64,000 bases of DNA from IDS-8 sp040902105 (GCA_040902105.1 JBBDXW010000054.1:37795-101794); one strand, 5' to 3'. Counted from the stretch's first letter, positions 1-9,585 are shown. The notes: a model not told the origin generated them from the sequence alone. Translations and numbers: made by a program.

Positions 1-249
1 GAATGGGAGGGCATACAAGGTCATCCCGGCAACCAGGTCTATATCCATATCAAAGGCGGCACTTGGTCGGAACGCCGCGACGTCGTGCAATTCTCGCCAT
101 TGCCATTTTCGGAAGCCGGTTCTGTGGGTTGGATTGATGCCACTGATATTGACGAGAGCCATGACGTAGGCAATACCGGTGACACACCAACGAGTTTGTC
201 CTGGTTAGAATCAAGTAGCCGTTTTCAGACGCTTCAAAGCAGCTACTAA
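1..249 (+). CDS. C-terminal part of a double-cupin protein (partial at window edge, shifted end)
   Basis: The window opens inside a coding frame that reads as the second cupin barrel of the same family as the protein at 31449-32204. Shared stretches are HPGNQVYIHIKGGTWSERR here and RPGNQVYVVVEGGTWAERR there, then VGWIDA / VGWLDA and NTGDT / NVGET. The open frame runs to TAA at 247-249, but the last 20 or so residues do not match. From position 195 the neighbouring frame reads FVLVRIK and stops with TAG at 216-218, matching the paralog's YVLVTIK end exactly in length. One base appears lost around 193-194. Function is unknown; cupins bind a metal in a small beta barrel. The upstream part lies outside the window. 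Confidence 0.75.
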   Translation, partial: EWEGIQGHPGNQVYIHIKGGTWSERRDVVQFSPLPFSEAGSVGWIDATDIDESHDVGNTGDTPTSLSWLESSSRFQTLQSSY

Positions 250-361
250 CGTTCACCTGCATCGAACGGCTTGCTGCCCAAACGTCAGCCAACCGATCCT
301 CGTTGCGGGCATCCCGGGATCGGGTGATCGACAGGGTACGCTCGCCGCATGGGGCTATGAA

Positions 362-1645
362 CTATTCATTCATTTCGTCCATGCATTCATCGAACGCTTC
401 CAGGAACTCGTTCGCGTTCTCCTGGCTGAAGACGAGCGGCGGCCGAATCTTCAGAACGTTATGAAACTTTCCGGAGTGTGAGACCAGAAATCCCCTGTCT
501 TTCAGATGGTTGGATAAGACAATTGTTCTCTCGGCGTCGGGCTCCTTGGCGGTGCCGGCCTTGATCATTTCAATCCCGATAAAGAGGCCGCTGCCACGCA
601 CATCTCCGATGACATCGTACCTGGCAACCCGCTTCTTGAGATCTGCGTTCAATCGCTGGCCGACTTCGGCCGCATTCCTGAGAAGGTCGAGACGTTCGAT
701 TTCGTCCAGCACGGCCATGCCGACGGCGGCCTGCAGGGGAGTCGCTGCGCAGGTATTGAAATAGTCCTTTTCGGCTCGAAAGGCATCGACGAATTCCTTT
801 CTCGCTGCAGTGGCTGCGAGCGGCAGGCCATTTCCCATGGGCTTTCCCGTCACGACGATGTCTGGCCGGAAGCCGGCATGTTCATAACCCCACCAGGAGC
901 CGGTCCGGCCGTATCCTGATTGCACTTCGTCGGCAATGACCAGCGCGCCCGCCGCGTGAACCAGGTCGGTGACTTTTTCCATGAAGCCGGCAGGAATGTC
1001 GGGCAGGCCCTCATTGGCAAAGATAGGACACATGATAAGTGCGGCCACCCCGGCACCCTTCTTGTCGAGACTCTCGATGGCTGCCGCGACGCGGGCGAGA
1101 TAGGCGTCGCACAGCGCGTCCTCGTCGAGGCCTTCTACCACGGGCCTGAAGCGTTCAGGAAACGGGAAAGCACGAACGTCACCGTCTTCGCGCGGCTTGC
1201 GACCCAGGTCGCTCAACGAATTGACCAGTTCGCTGTTGCCATGATAAGCGGCGTCCGTGCAGACGAGGCCGCGTTTCCCCGTGACGACGCGAGCCATTTG
1301 AATGGCGACTTCGTTTGCCTCGGTGCCACTGCAGCTGAACACTACGCTTTCGATCCCGTCATGATAGAGCCCGGCCAGTCGTTCGGCGAAAGCCACGATA
1401 CCTTGATGAAGATATCGGCTGTGCACGTTGACGGTGGCCTGTTGCTGCGCCATCGCCTGCACGATCGCCGGATTGGCGTGTCCTACGCAAGGCACATTGT
1501 TGTACATGTCGACGTAGCATCGTCCGTCCGCGTCGTACAAATACACGCCTTCGCCTCGAACGATTTCAAGAGGCGTGTCATAAAACAGTTCTGCGCCGGC
1601 CCCCAGGGCAAGATCCCGGCGGCGCTGTAGGGGGTTCTCTGGCAT
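362..1645 (-). CDS. Class III PLP aminotransferase / amine-phosphate phospholyase type
   Basis: A 427-residue fold-type I PLP enzyme. Visible landmarks are SGTEANEVA (phosphate binding), AYHGNSE, IADEVQSGYGRTG (Asp to the pyridine nitrogen) and the catalytic lysine in VTGKPMGNGLP. The GKPMGNG loop and the NVHSRYLH segment resemble the AGXT2L group (ethanolamine-phosphate and phosphohydroxylysine phospholyases) more than ordinary omega-aminotransferases; that is recognition by eye, so substrate stays open. The ATG at 1645 is chosen because an AGGAGG lies a few bases upstream; the frame extends further but without homology. It starts 38 bases after the permease stop, so the two genes probably form an operon for uptake and use of one amine. 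It acts in the cytosol. Confidence 0.85.
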   Translation of the reverse strand: MPENPLQRRRDLALGAGAELFYDTPLEIVRGEGVYLYDADGRCYVDMYNNVPCVGHANPAIVQAMAQQQATVNVHSRYLHQGIVAFAERLAGLYHDGIESVVFSCSGTEANEVAIQMARVVTGKRGLVCTDAAYHGNSELVNSLSDLGRKPREDGDVRAFPFPERFRPVVEGLDEDALCDAYLARVAAAIESLDKKGAGVAALIMCPIFANEGLPDIPAGFMEKVTDLVHAAGALVIADEVQSGYGRTGSWWGYEHAGFRPDIVVTGKPMGNGLPLAATAARKEFVDAFRAEKDYFNTCAATPLQAAVGMAVLDEIERLDLLRNAAEVGQRLNADLKKRVARYDVIGDVRGSGLFIGIEMIKAGTAKEPDAERTIVLSNHLKDRGFLVSHSGKFHNVLKIRPPLVFSQENANEFLEAFDECMDEMNE

Positions 1646-1683
1646 GATTCCTCCTTGTCGACTACACCCAAAAGCTCTGCATC

Positions 1684-2976
1684 TCACCTGCGCGCAAGAT
1701 ACCGGTACACGGGCCAAGAAACAGCCACCATCGCGACTGCGTACAGTGCAGTCTCTCGCTCGACGTACGCCTGGAACAACGTGATCAGCGTCCATCCAGC
1801 CAGGCACACGTAGGTGCTGTACGGATGACCCCATGCAATGTACGGTCGTTCGGTATCGGGCTCGCGCTTGCGCAAGATGAGAATGCCGGCGATCAATGCG
1901 AGGTAAAGTGGTACGAAGAAAAACACGGATAGCAGCAGCAGAAACTCGAAACCGCCGACCAGTATCAGGCCAACCGCCACCAGCCAGGTGACCAGAATGG
2001 CGAATGCCGGATTGCCGCCCTTGCCGGTATCCTGCGCCCGCCGCGCCATGAAACCGTCTACCGCAAGGGCCTGTAGAATACGCGGCCCACTCATGTATTC
2101 GAGGTTCTGGTGGCTCAGCAATATCAGGATCGCCGCAATCACGATGACGGTGCCGGCCGCCGGATGGACGGCGAGCTCGAGAGCACGTGCCAGCGCCAGA
2201 TCGCTGTTGGCAAGGCTCGCCGGTCCCACACTTTTTACGAGGGCGAGATTGAGCAGCATATACAGGAATATGACGACGACCATGCCCTTGATGCAGGATC
2301 GAGCCACTGCGCCGGCGCCGCCCTTGATCTCACCGCTGAAGTACGACGCATATAACCAACCATCGTAGGTAAAAATGATCGCTGCAATCACGGCGCCCCA
2401 GTCCCCGAGCGTATTGCTCGCGGACGCCGTATTCGGGACGCCGGTTGCCGGCGGATCGGCCAGGAACAGCACCAGTGACAGCCCGATAATCACCAGCCCG
2501 ATCAATGACGTCGCGGACTCCTGGATCAGCGCGCCGAGTCCGACGCCACGCAGCTGGACGACGGCGAACATCGTCGTCACCATAATGGCGAGCGAGGTAT
2601 GCCAGGCCGCCGCGTCAGGAAACAGAATGGCAACAAGTTCAATAATTACCACCGCCTTCAGAGCGAGATCAGCCGCGTAGGTCAGCCAGTCGGCCCAGCC
2701 GATGACAAATCCGGCATACGGCCCGTACGCGCGACGTACCAGCGAATAGAAACCGCCGGAGCGCGGCGTCATGCCGACCAACTCGGCGGACACGGCCGTG
2801 CTCAGCAGCACGAACAGGCCGACAAGCAGCCACAGCCCGAGGTACAGGTACGGCTCGGTTATGACCTCGGCGATTTCACCGGGCCCGCGCAGAATGCCGA
2901 GGCCGATGACACCGCCGACGGTAACGACGATTACGAACCGGCCGGGCAGTACTCGTGTCAGGTGTTTCGCTGTCAC
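1684..2976 (-). CDS. APC-superfamily amino acid/amine permease
   Basis: A 430-residue integral membrane protein with about twelve hydrophobic segments. The N-terminal VGGVIGLGILRGPG is the APC-family glycine-rich first helix, and PRSGGFYSLVRRAYGPYAGF is the conserved stretch after helix 2. It should import an amino acid or amine through the inner membrane. Start is GTG at 2976 with AGGGG about seven bases upstream. It precedes the aminotransferase at 362-1645 by 38 bases, suggesting the pair share a substrate. It is transcribed away from the flavoprotein gene at 3242, so 2977-3241 should hold both promoters. Confidence 0.85.
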   Translation of the reverse strand: MTAKHLTRVLPGRFVIVVTVGGVIGLGILRGPGEIAEVITEPYLYLGLWLLVGLFVLLSTAVSAELVGMTPRSGGFYSLVRRAYGPYAGFVIGWADWLTYAADLALKAVVIIELVAILFPDAAAWHTSLAIMVTTMFAVVQLRGVGLGALIQESATSLIGLVIIGLSLVLFLADPPATGVPNTASASNTLGDWGAVIAAIIFTYDGWLYASYFSGEIKGGAGAVARSCIKGMVVVIFLYMLLNLALVKSVGPASLANSDLALARALELAVHPAAGTVIVIAAILILLSHQNLEYMSGPRILQALAVDGFMARRAQDTGKGGNPAFAILVTWLVAVGLILVGGFEFLLLLSVFFFVPLYLALIAGILILRKREPDTERPYIAWGHPYSTYVCLAGWTLITLFQAYVERETALYAVAMVAVSWPVYRYLARR

Positions 2977-3241
2977 CTGTCACCCCTGGGTCTGGAGCCG
3001 GTATTGATCGAACAAGCATTCTGGCCGTGTCTGCGCGACGGGGACCGCTTATACAAGCATCTTTCCATGAATTGCCCGCACCGTCCACCGCCCCCGGGAT
3101 CGGGTCTGCCGATACCCCATGCGATTTTCATGATATGGAACGTCAGCAAGACCGGAGAGATATGCGAAGGTAAGATAATAAATGCGCCCATCCTATTCCG
3201 CAGCGCCCAATACCGGTGAAGCGTTGGGGTCTTTTCGAGCG

Positions 3242-4858
3242 ATGAAAAAATACGATGCTATCGTTGTCGGGGCAGGACACAACGGCCTGACGAACGCGGC
3301 GTACCTGGCAAAATCCGGATTGGACGTGCTGTGCCTCGAGCAGAACGACTACATCGGGGGCGCGACCGTCAGCCGCAGCCTCTACAAGGACTGGATCTAC
3401 TCCAACTGTTCCTACGTCTGCAGTCTGCTTCGTCCAGAGATCTATCGGGATCTGGATCTGGCTCGTCACGGACTCCAGGTTACGCCGTACGGCGGCGACA
3501 CGGTATTCATGGAGAACGGCGACTACTTCGGCAACTATGCCGACCCGGAAGTGCGCTATCGTGAGTATGCACGTTTCTCGAAGACGGACGCGGACGCGTA
3601 TGCCCGTTATTCGACGGACACGATGCGCCAGTGCCGTTTCATCCGTGAATTCCTCCTGCGGACACCGCCCGATCCCACGTCGTTCAAATTGCGCGATATG
3701 AAGGAGCTGGTCCATCTCGGCTCGAAGTTCTTCGAGATGGGCGAACAGTGTATGTACGATACGATTCGCTTCTGGACCATGAGCATCGCCGAGTATCTCG
3801 ATGAATATTTCGAGACCGGCGTGATCAAGGCAGCGCTTTCCGCCGGCGGCATACAGGGAACTGCGCTCGGCATCTACTCGCCGGGTACCGCATATGTGCT
3901 GCTGCACCACTACATGGGGGAGGTCGATGGCAATATGGGAGCCTGGGGCTACGCGCGCGGCGGCATGGGTGCGGTCGCAGAAGCACTGAGCCGATCGTTT
4001 CGTTCTTACGGCGGCGAAATCAGGACTGAAGCGCGGGTCGAGCGGATTCTCGTGAAGAATGGCAAGGTCTCCGGTGTTGCATTGTTGACCGGAGAAGAGA
4101 TCGACGCCCGCATCGTCGTTTCCGCGATGGATATCAAGAACACCTTCCTGCGGTGCATGGACAAGAATGACCTCGATGAGGAGTTCTACAATCGCGTAAA
4201 GCATTTCAAGATTCGAGGCTCGTCCGGCAAGCTGAACATCGCCCTGGACGGGCTGCCGACGTTTCCGGCGCTTCCCGAGAACAGTCCGCTGCTCGACGGC
4301 GACATGCACTTCGTCGACTCGATGGAACGCATGGAACGAGCCTACGACGACTGGAAGGAGGGTACCTGGTCGAAGGATCCCTATGTTGATGTGTTGATAC
4401 CCACCATCAGCGATCCGACAATGGCACCTCCCGGGAAGCACTTCATGAGCTGTTTCATCCAGTACTGTCCGGCGAAGATCGAGGGCCGCGACTGGACTGA
4501 CGAGGAGCGGCAGCAGTTCGGCCAGACGGTCATCGACCAGATCTCCGAATACAGCCCGGATTTCAAGAACCTGATCGAGCACGTCGAGATTCGCACACCG
4601 GCGGTGATCGAGGACGAGATCGGTATCACCGAAGGCAATATCTTCCACGGCGAGCTGACGCTGGATCAGCTCATGTTCAACCGGCCGATACCCGGCTATG
4701 CGCAATATCGCGGCCCGATCGGCGGCCTGTACCTGTGCGGCTCGAGCAACCATCCCGGCGGCGGCGTGATGGGCGCACCGGGCTGTAATGCCGCACGGGA
4801 GATACTCATGGATCTCAAGCGGCCGGACATCACGCCGGTCAATTTCGGTGACGACTGA
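3242..4858 (+). CDS. PYROXD2/CrtI-like FAD-dependent oxidoreductase (subtype X, copy 1)
   Basis: A 538-residue flavoprotein of the phytoene-desaturase/PYROXD2 superfamily. It begins with the FAD-binding beta-alpha-beta motif AIVVGAGHNGLTNAAYLA, and the acidic residue of the fold lies in LCLEQNDYIGGA. The C-terminal FAD closure reads YLCGSSNHPGGGVMGAPG. It has no signal peptide, so it should be cytosolic. The ATG at 3242 is chosen over 3182 because it puts the FAD motif near the N-terminus as in its paralogs at 43301-44914 and 49263-50882, which share the segment YSNCSYVCSL. The oxidised substrate is not known. Unlike those two copies it has no GcvT-like neighbour; a deacetylase remnant follows. 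Confidence 0.85.
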   Translation: MKKYDAIVVGAGHNGLTNAAYLAKSGLDVLCLEQNDYIGGATVSRSLYKDWIYSNCSYVCSLLRPEIYRDLDLARHGLQVTPYGGDTVFMENGDYFGNYADPEVRYREYARFSKTDADAYARYSTDTMRQCRFIREFLLRTPPDPTSFKLRDMKELVHLGSKFFEMGEQCMYDTIRFWTMSIAEYLDEYFETGVIKAALSAGGIQGTALGIYSPGTAYVLLHHYMGEVDGNMGAWGYARGGMGAVAEALSRSFRSYGGEIRTEARVERILVKNGKVSGVALLTGEEIDARIVVSAMDIKNTFLRCMDKNDLDEEFYNRVKHFKIRGSSGKLNIALDGLPTFPALPENSPLLDGDMHFVDSMERMERAYDDWKEGTWSKDPYVDVLIPTISDPTMAPPGKHFMSCFIQYCPAKIEGRDWTDEERQQFGQTVIDQISEYSPDFKNLIEHVEIRTPAVIEDEIGITEGNIFHGELTLDQLMFNRPIPGYAQYRGPIGGLYLCGSSNHPGGGVMGAPGCNAAREILMDLKRPDITPVNFGDD

Positions 4859-4913
4859 CGGGCGTGCGCCGCGATGATATCGCGCCGCAACGCCCCGTTT
4901 TGCCGATGCCGAT

Positions 4914-5209
4914 GCTGGCAAGCCATGGCAACCCGACGGCCATGACGTCGCCTGCGGTCAGGATGCCAATCAAGTCGACTCCAACGGCCGCAATTTGCTC
5001 AGCATGGCGGGAGTCCGGGACCTCGGTCGGGCGCGCGCGAACTCGCGAGCGAGACCTATAACGGTCGCTTGTTGCTGTGTCAGGAAGGCGGCTACGCCGT
5101 CACCGACACGGCCTTCCGCATGTATGCGGTCGCCGAGGGAGTGATGGGCACCGACGAACCCATGCGTGACCCCCTGGCATACGATGCGGCGATCGAAAGG
5201 CCGGGCTAG
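4914..5209 (+). pseudogene. C-terminal remnant of a class II histone-deacetylase-like / acetylpolyamine amidohydrolase
   Basis: No intact gene lies here, but two overlapping frames carry a recognisable tail of the bacterial deacetylase family. One reads VACGQDANQVDSNGRNLLSM from about 4965; after a shift near 5035 the other reads ELASETYNGRLLLCQEGGYA and continues to TAG at 5207-5209. ACGQDAN and EGGY are conserved positions of the acetylpolyamine amidohydrolase-like group. The N-terminal two thirds, with the zinc-binding histidine and aspartate residues, are missing. Such enzymes remove acetyl groups from acetylpolyamines, which fits the neighbourhood. The rest of 4859-5370 holds no gene I can support. 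Confidence 0.6.
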
Positions 5210-5370
5210 GCACTTGCAGAGATCGCCCGCATCAAGGACTGTTAGCATGAACTCGCAAGAGGTGTTGGCCCCGTAAAGTCACGTTGGTCCTTGGGAGCCC
5301 GAGCGTACCCGGGAGGCGGGCGGCTTGCATTACAATACGGATCACCCAGCAGTATCCGACGGAGGCAACA

Positions 5371-7356
5371 ATGAACTCTAAAGACCGTAAGCTCGGCATG
5401 GATCGGGACATCACGCGCCGCGATTTCCTGCAAGGTACGAGTATCGCGATCACCGGCTCGCTCCTGTCGAATTCCGTGGCGGCAACGCTCGAGGACATGG
5501 CGAACGCCAGCGCACAGATGGCGTCGGGATACTATCCTCCGACGCGCAGCGGCATGCGCGGCAGCCATCCCGGTTCGTTCGAGCTCGCGCACCGCATCCG
5601 CGACGGCGAGCGCTGGGACGATCCCGCCGATTCCGTCGATACCGGCGAGGAATACGACCTCGTGGTCGTTGGCGGTGGCGTGAGCGGGCTGTCCGCGGCC
5701 TATTTCTACCAGAAGGATGTCGGCGACGGTGCACGAATCCTGATCGTCGATAATCACGACGATTTCGGCGGACACGCAAAGCGCAACGAGTTTCACCACA
5801 AGGGGCGCATGCTGGTTGACCTCGGCGGAACCGAGTATATCGAGGATCCTGCCAATTACCCACCGCATGCCCGTGAGCTGATCGAGGACCTCGGCATTGA
5901 TGTCGGCCAGGCCAATTCCGTCTTCGATCACGATCTCTATCCGTCGCTCAACTTGCGCGGCAGCATCTTTTTCGACAGGGAGACCTTCGGCGCAGACAGC
6001 ACGGTCGTCGGTCGTGAAGGGCTCGTGCCGGGTAATTACCAGTATGCCTACGTCACACTGCCGGCAGAACTCGAGGAGCGGACGGGAGACGCCGAGCATG
6101 TTGCGGCGTTCATCGAGCGAACGCCGCTCTCGAGTCGGGCCAGAGCCGAGATCGTCGAGCTGTTTTGCGGCAACACAGATTACCTGACCGGCAAAACTGC
6201 CGCTGAGAAAGTCGCAGTGCTGGAATCGATGAGTTACATCGATCTCCTTGCCCAAATTGTCGGAGCGAGCGAGGAAACCAGGAACTTTTTTCGCATGTGG
6301 CGAGCCAGTTACATGGGCGACGGGACGGACCTCGGTTCGGCCATCGGCGCGATGCGTTACGGCCTGCCGGGCGCCAAAGGACTCGGGCTCCAGGAATACT
6401 CCCGAACATACCGGACGCACAATTACCGGGAGGATTTTCACTTCCCGGACGGCAATGCGTCGATTGCGCGATTGCTTGTACGCCGGCTGATCCCCGAGGT
6501 CGCGCCAGGCCATACAATGCACGACATCATCGCGGCGAAGTTTGATTACGGCGCACTGGATCAGGCGGATTCACCTGTCAGGATCCGGCTCAATTCCACG
6601 GCGGTACAGGTTCGGCATCTCAATGAGCACAAGGTCGAAATCACTTATGTCGAGGGCAACAAGGCCAGGCGGGTTCGCGCGAAGCATTGTATTCTCGCCT
6701 GCTATCATGCGATCGTCCCGCGCATCTGTCCCGAGCTACCCGAGCGGCAGAAGGATGCGCTCGGCAAGACGATCCGCATGCCGCTCGTGTCGATTAACGT
6801 GCTCGTCGACAACTGGAGAGCGTTCAAGAAACTCGGCATCTTCTCCGCCTATTGCCCGGGCAGCTATTTCTGCGACATGCGACTCACATACCCGCTTCGT
6901 TTCGACGATTACGCGTCCGCACGGTCCCCGGACGAGCCGACGACCGTGCACCTTTACCGCATACCGCTGCCTGGCGGCGATCTGCCGCCGCGAGAGCAGT
7001 ACCGGCTGGGCCGGCACGACCTCCTCGCGACGTCTTTCGAGACCTTCGAACGCAATATACGGGAGCAGCTCGGCAGAATCCTGAAAGAGGGCGGCTTCGA
7101 ACCCGCCCGCGACATCAAAGCCATCACCGTGAATCGCTGGCCGCACGGGTACGCGATGGGATACGACTACGAAAGCGAGACGCTGATGTGGGGCGGCGCG
7201 AGCGACCATTGGCCGGATGAGAAGAAACTCTGGCTTACTGGGCGTCAGCGTTTCGGTCGCATCGCATTTGCCAATACCGATGCCGCCGCGACGGCCATGA
7301 CGGAGGCTGCCGTGGAGCAAGGCTATCGGGCGACACGAGAACTGTTGAGCTGGTAG
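5371..7356 (+). CDS. Tat-exported spermidine-dehydrogenase-like FAD protein (copy 1)
   Basis: A 661-residue flavoprotein. It starts with a twin-arginine signal (ITRRDFLQGTSIAI, residues about 14-27), so it should be exported folded with its FAD. The segment SGMRGSHPGSFELAHRIRDG and the FAD motif LVVVGGGVSGLSAAYF follow, then VDNHDDFGGHAKRNEF, all typical of the SpdH/spermidine dehydrogenase family. The C-terminus GRQRFGRIAFANTDAAAT is the matching FAD closure. Family members oxidatively cleave polyamines; the actual substrate is unproven. The ATG at 5371 has GGAGG six bases upstream. A TACAAT hexamer at 5331-5336 might be a -10 element, but I see no good -35. Paralogs are at 45053-46927 and 56857-58746, with a remnant at 28223-28517. 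Confidence 0.85.
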   Translation: MNSKDRKLGMDRDITRRDFLQGTSIAITGSLLSNSVAATLEDMANASAQMASGYYPPTRSGMRGSHPGSFELAHRIRDGERWDDPADSVDTGEEYDLVVVGGGVSGLSAAYFYQKDVGDGARILIVDNHDDFGGHAKRNEFHHKGRMLVDLGGTEYIEDPANYPPHARELIEDLGIDVGQANSVFDHDLYPSLNLRGSIFFDRETFGADSTVVGREGLVPGNYQYAYVTLPAELEERTGDAEHVAAFIERTPLSSRARAEIVELFCGNTDYLTGKTAAEKVAVLESMSYIDLLAQIVGASEETRNFFRMWRASYMGDGTDLGSAIGAMRYGLPGAKGLGLQEYSRTYRTHNYREDFHFPDGNASIARLLVRRLIPEVAPGHTMHDIIAAKFDYGALDQADSPVRIRLNSTAVQVRHLNEHKVEITYVEGNKARRVRAKHCILACYHAIVPRICPELPERQKDALGKTIRMPLVSINVLVDNWRAFKKLGIFSAYCPGSYFCDMRLTYPLRFDDYASARSPDEPTTVHLYRIPLPGGDLPPREQYRLGRHDLLATSFETFERNIREQLGRILKEGGFEPARDIKAITVNRWPHGYAMGYDYESETLMWGGASDHWPDEKKLWLTGRQRFGRIAFANTDAAATAMTEAAVEQGYRATRELLSW

Positions 7357-7548
7357 CGCAGCCCGGCAAAATCCGCTGTTTTTCCTGCGCGCTTTGCCTG
7401 GTGCTTCGTTCACCTGGCGAACGGATGCCCGCGGAGCTGCGAACGAGCCTGACATCCTTGCCGGCGCCGCGTGCGCGGAGGCGGCCAAAGCGCTGCTGGA
7501 TACATAGCGATCGACGAATGAGTTCCTGGCTGCAGCGAGCGGTCCGCC

Positions 7549-7752
7549 GTGCAGAGCGCGTTCGCGCCGGGAGGGCGTTTCGTCGCCTACCAGTTCACTG
7601 ATCGCGTGGCCGAGTACGCCAAACCGTTCATGGGGTCGCCCGAAGTCGAGATCGAATTCGTCAACGTGCCGCCCATTCGGCTGTTCATCTGGCGCAAGGA
7701 CGATAGCTCGCAACCCGTGAGTCACCGCAACGGGGCAATCGCCCGCGGCTAG
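7549..7752 (+). pseudogene. C-terminal remnant of a SAM-dependent (phospholipid N-methyltransferase-like) methyltransferase
   Basis: A 67-codon open frame in the 400-base gap between two larger genes. FAPGGRFVAYQF looks like the strand after the methyltransferase core, and EIEFVNVPPIRLFIWRKD resembles the end of PmtA-type phospholipid N-methyltransferases. No SAM-binding glycine motif is present, so the catalytic core is missing. The upstream bases 7357-7548 give no continuous frame for it. I read it as a leftover tail, not a working small protein. The family assignment is by eye. Confidence 0.45.
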
Positions 7753-7758
7753 CATCGA

Positions 7759-9189
7759 TCACCGATCAGCGCGCGACCAGCCAAACGCGTTCATCATGAT
7801 GTCGAAGATGACGTTCTGCTCGATCACACCGGACACCTTCTCCGAGCCCGCACCGATCGAGTAGAGCGCCACGTCTTCGCCGCCGTGGGTTTCGTCGTAG
7901 CTGGTCGTGCCGTCGATCTCGTCATACGGCACCGTCAACGTCGACTGGTAGACGGCGTGGATGCCGGTCTCCGGCACCTGTCGCTCGCGGCCGCTGACCG
8001 AGTTCGTGCCATTGGCATAGCCCAGCGTGGTGTAGGGCTTGCCGTCGGTGGCGAGCGATGGGCTGTCGAGCGGCTTGCCGCTGGCGTCGTTCTCAACGAC
8101 GAGGCCGAGGATCGGGTTGCCGCGGGTCGGATAGCCGGAAATCGTGAAGACGTGCGAATGATCGGCGGTGACCAGGATCAGGGTGTCTGCAAGGTCGACT
8201 TTTTGCAAGGCTACGTCCACTGCATTGGCAAATTGCTGCGCCTCGAGTAGCGCGTACCCGGGCTTGCTGTCGTGGTGACCGTGATCGATGCGGCCGCCTT
8301 CGACCATCAGGAAGTAACCGGGGCCGTCGGCCAGTCGGTCGATGGCCGTAGCCGTCATTTCGGAGATGGTCGGTTCGGTCGTATCGTCGGCACGTTCGGC
8401 GACGTAGGTCATGTGACTGTCGCTGAACAGCCCGAGGACGTCGACGCTCGGGGGCAGTCGGCGGAGCTCGGCCGCCGTGTCGACGTAGTGCCGGTCGCGT
8501 GCAGCCTGTAGCCATTCCTGTACCAGGTTCGCGTCCGGGTCACGGCGCTCGCCACCGTGGTTGCGGCCGAGAAACTCTCGCCGGCCGCCCCCCAGCACCA
8601 CGTCCAGGGCGCCGGGTGCGCTGCTGACGAGTTGCCGTGCGATATCACGGCAGCCGGCAGTGATGTCGACTTCCGTTATAAAGCGGTCGCTTTCCCAGTC
8701 GCGCTCCGGCGAGTGGGCGTAGAGTGCGGCCGGAGTTGCGTGCGTGATCCGGGCAGTAGTGACGATGCCGACGTCGTGGCCGCGGGCGTGGGCGATTTCG
8801 GCGATGGTTACGAGCGGGTGCACGAGCCCCTCTTCGCAGTTGCGTTTGTGCGCCTGCGGGCCGACGGCAATGACACCCGCGCGCGTCTTCTGCCCGGTGT
8901 ACATCGCGGTCGCGGTGCCGGCGGAATCGGCCACCTGCGTATCGGTGTTGTAGGTTTTCACCAGCGCGAGTCGGGGAAACTTTTCGAACGGCAGCGAGTA
9001 CTCCTCGCCGGCGAGCCCTGCCTGCTGGCCGGCGAAAATCCGGGCGGCGGTGACGGTCGACGGACCCATGCCGTCGCCGATGAACAGGATGACGTTTCGT
9101 GCGCGTGGCGCATCGCTCATCGGTTGCTGAGGCGCGCACGCGGCGAGCGCGGCAAGAACGAGCACTGGCAGGCCGAGCACTTGGGGCAT
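7759..9189 (-). CDS. Lipoprotein alkaline phosphatase (PhoA superfamily)
   Basis: A 476-residue alkaline phosphatase. A short hydrophobic N-terminus ends in the lipobox LAAC, suggesting a lipid-anchored periplasmic enzyme. Metal and catalytic motifs are in order: NVILFIGDGMGPS (first metal Asp), VADSAGTATAMYTG with the nucleophilic serine, EGGRIDHGHHD, and VTADHSH. It should release phosphate from phosphomonoesters. ATG at 9189 is used; a TTG at 9195 has better spacing from the AGGAG and may be the true start. It is the last gene of a minus-strand run that begins with the MFS transporter at 13421, so it may dephosphorylate the substrate before transport rather than serve general phosphate supply. 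Confidence 0.88.
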   Translation of the reverse strand: MPQVLGLPVLVLAALAACAPQQPMSDAPRARNVILFIGDGMGPSTVTAARIFAGQQAGLAGEEYSLPFEKFPRLALVKTYNTDTQVADSAGTATAMYTGQKTRAGVIAVGPQAHKRNCEEGLVHPLVTIAEIAHARGHDVGIVTTARITHATPAALYAHSPERDWESDRFITEVDITAGCRDIARQLVSSAPGALDVVLGGGRREFLGRNHGGERRDPDANLVQEWLQAARDRHYVDTAAELRRLPPSVDVLGLFSDSHMTYVAERADDTTEPTISEMTATAIDRLADGPGYFLMVEGGRIDHGHHDSKPGYALLEAQQFANAVDVALQKVDLADTLILVTADHSHVFTISGYPTRGNPILGLVVENDASGKPLDSPSLATDGKPYTTLGYANGTNSVSGRERQVPETGIHAVYQSTLTVPYDEIDGTTSYDETHGGEDVALYSIGAGSEKVSGVIEQNVIFDIMMNAFGWSRADR

Positions 9190-9253
9190 GGACAAAGCTT
9201 CTCCTTTCCGGAATTGAGCATGCGACGCAATTCCGTGAAGTCAAGGTTAGAAT

Positions 9254-9559
9254 TTACTCGCCGAGGGGCGAGAAGGGGAATATGCGCAATCCATCGCACA
9301 TGTCGCGCTGGTCGTACAGGTAGTTCTGATCGTGCATCGCATAGCCGATGATCCAGTGATTGCCGGGATTCGGCACCGGGCGCGCAAACCAGTTGATCGG
9401 CGGTTCTCCCTCTGCCGGGCGCACGAGCAGGGCGTCACGTTGAGGTGCGACATCGCAATAGGCGGGCTTCCCGGCCTGGGCGGGGCATTCCGTCGCGCTC
9501 GAGATGAACACGAGCAGCGCAACGGCCCGGACGGACAATGCTATCAGTTGCCTTTCCAC
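9254..9559 (-). CDS. Small secreted protein of unknown function
   Basis: A 101-residue protein starting with GTG at 9559, chosen because AGGAGG lies five to six bases upstream. The N-terminus is a clear Sec signal (ALSVRAVALLVFISSATECPAQA). The mature part is about 75 residues, with three cysteines and the segments PINWFARPVPNPGNHWIIGY and LYDQRDMCDG. I do not recognise the family. It sits between the flavoprotein (stop 26 bases upstream) and the alkaline phosphatase, in what looks like one operon, so it probably acts in the periplasm alongside the phosphatase. Confidence 0.65.
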   Translation of the reverse strand: MERQLIALSVRAVALLVFISSATECPAQAGKPAYCDVAPQRDALLVRPAEGEPPINWFARPVPNPGNHWIIGYAMHDQNYLYDQRDMCDGLRIFPFSPLGE

Positions 9560-9585
9560 GATCGCCTCCTGCCGTTCAAGGCGTC

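Noticed and set aside
3143..4921. A 592-codon open frame on the minus strand.
   Set aside because: It is the antisense of the flavoprotein at 3242-4858. Its product is rich in His, Arg and Val without motifs, as expected from a GC-rich codon shadow.
5242..6522. A 426-codon minus-strand open frame.
   Set aside because: It is antisense to the spermidine-dehydrogenase-like gene and shows no domain.
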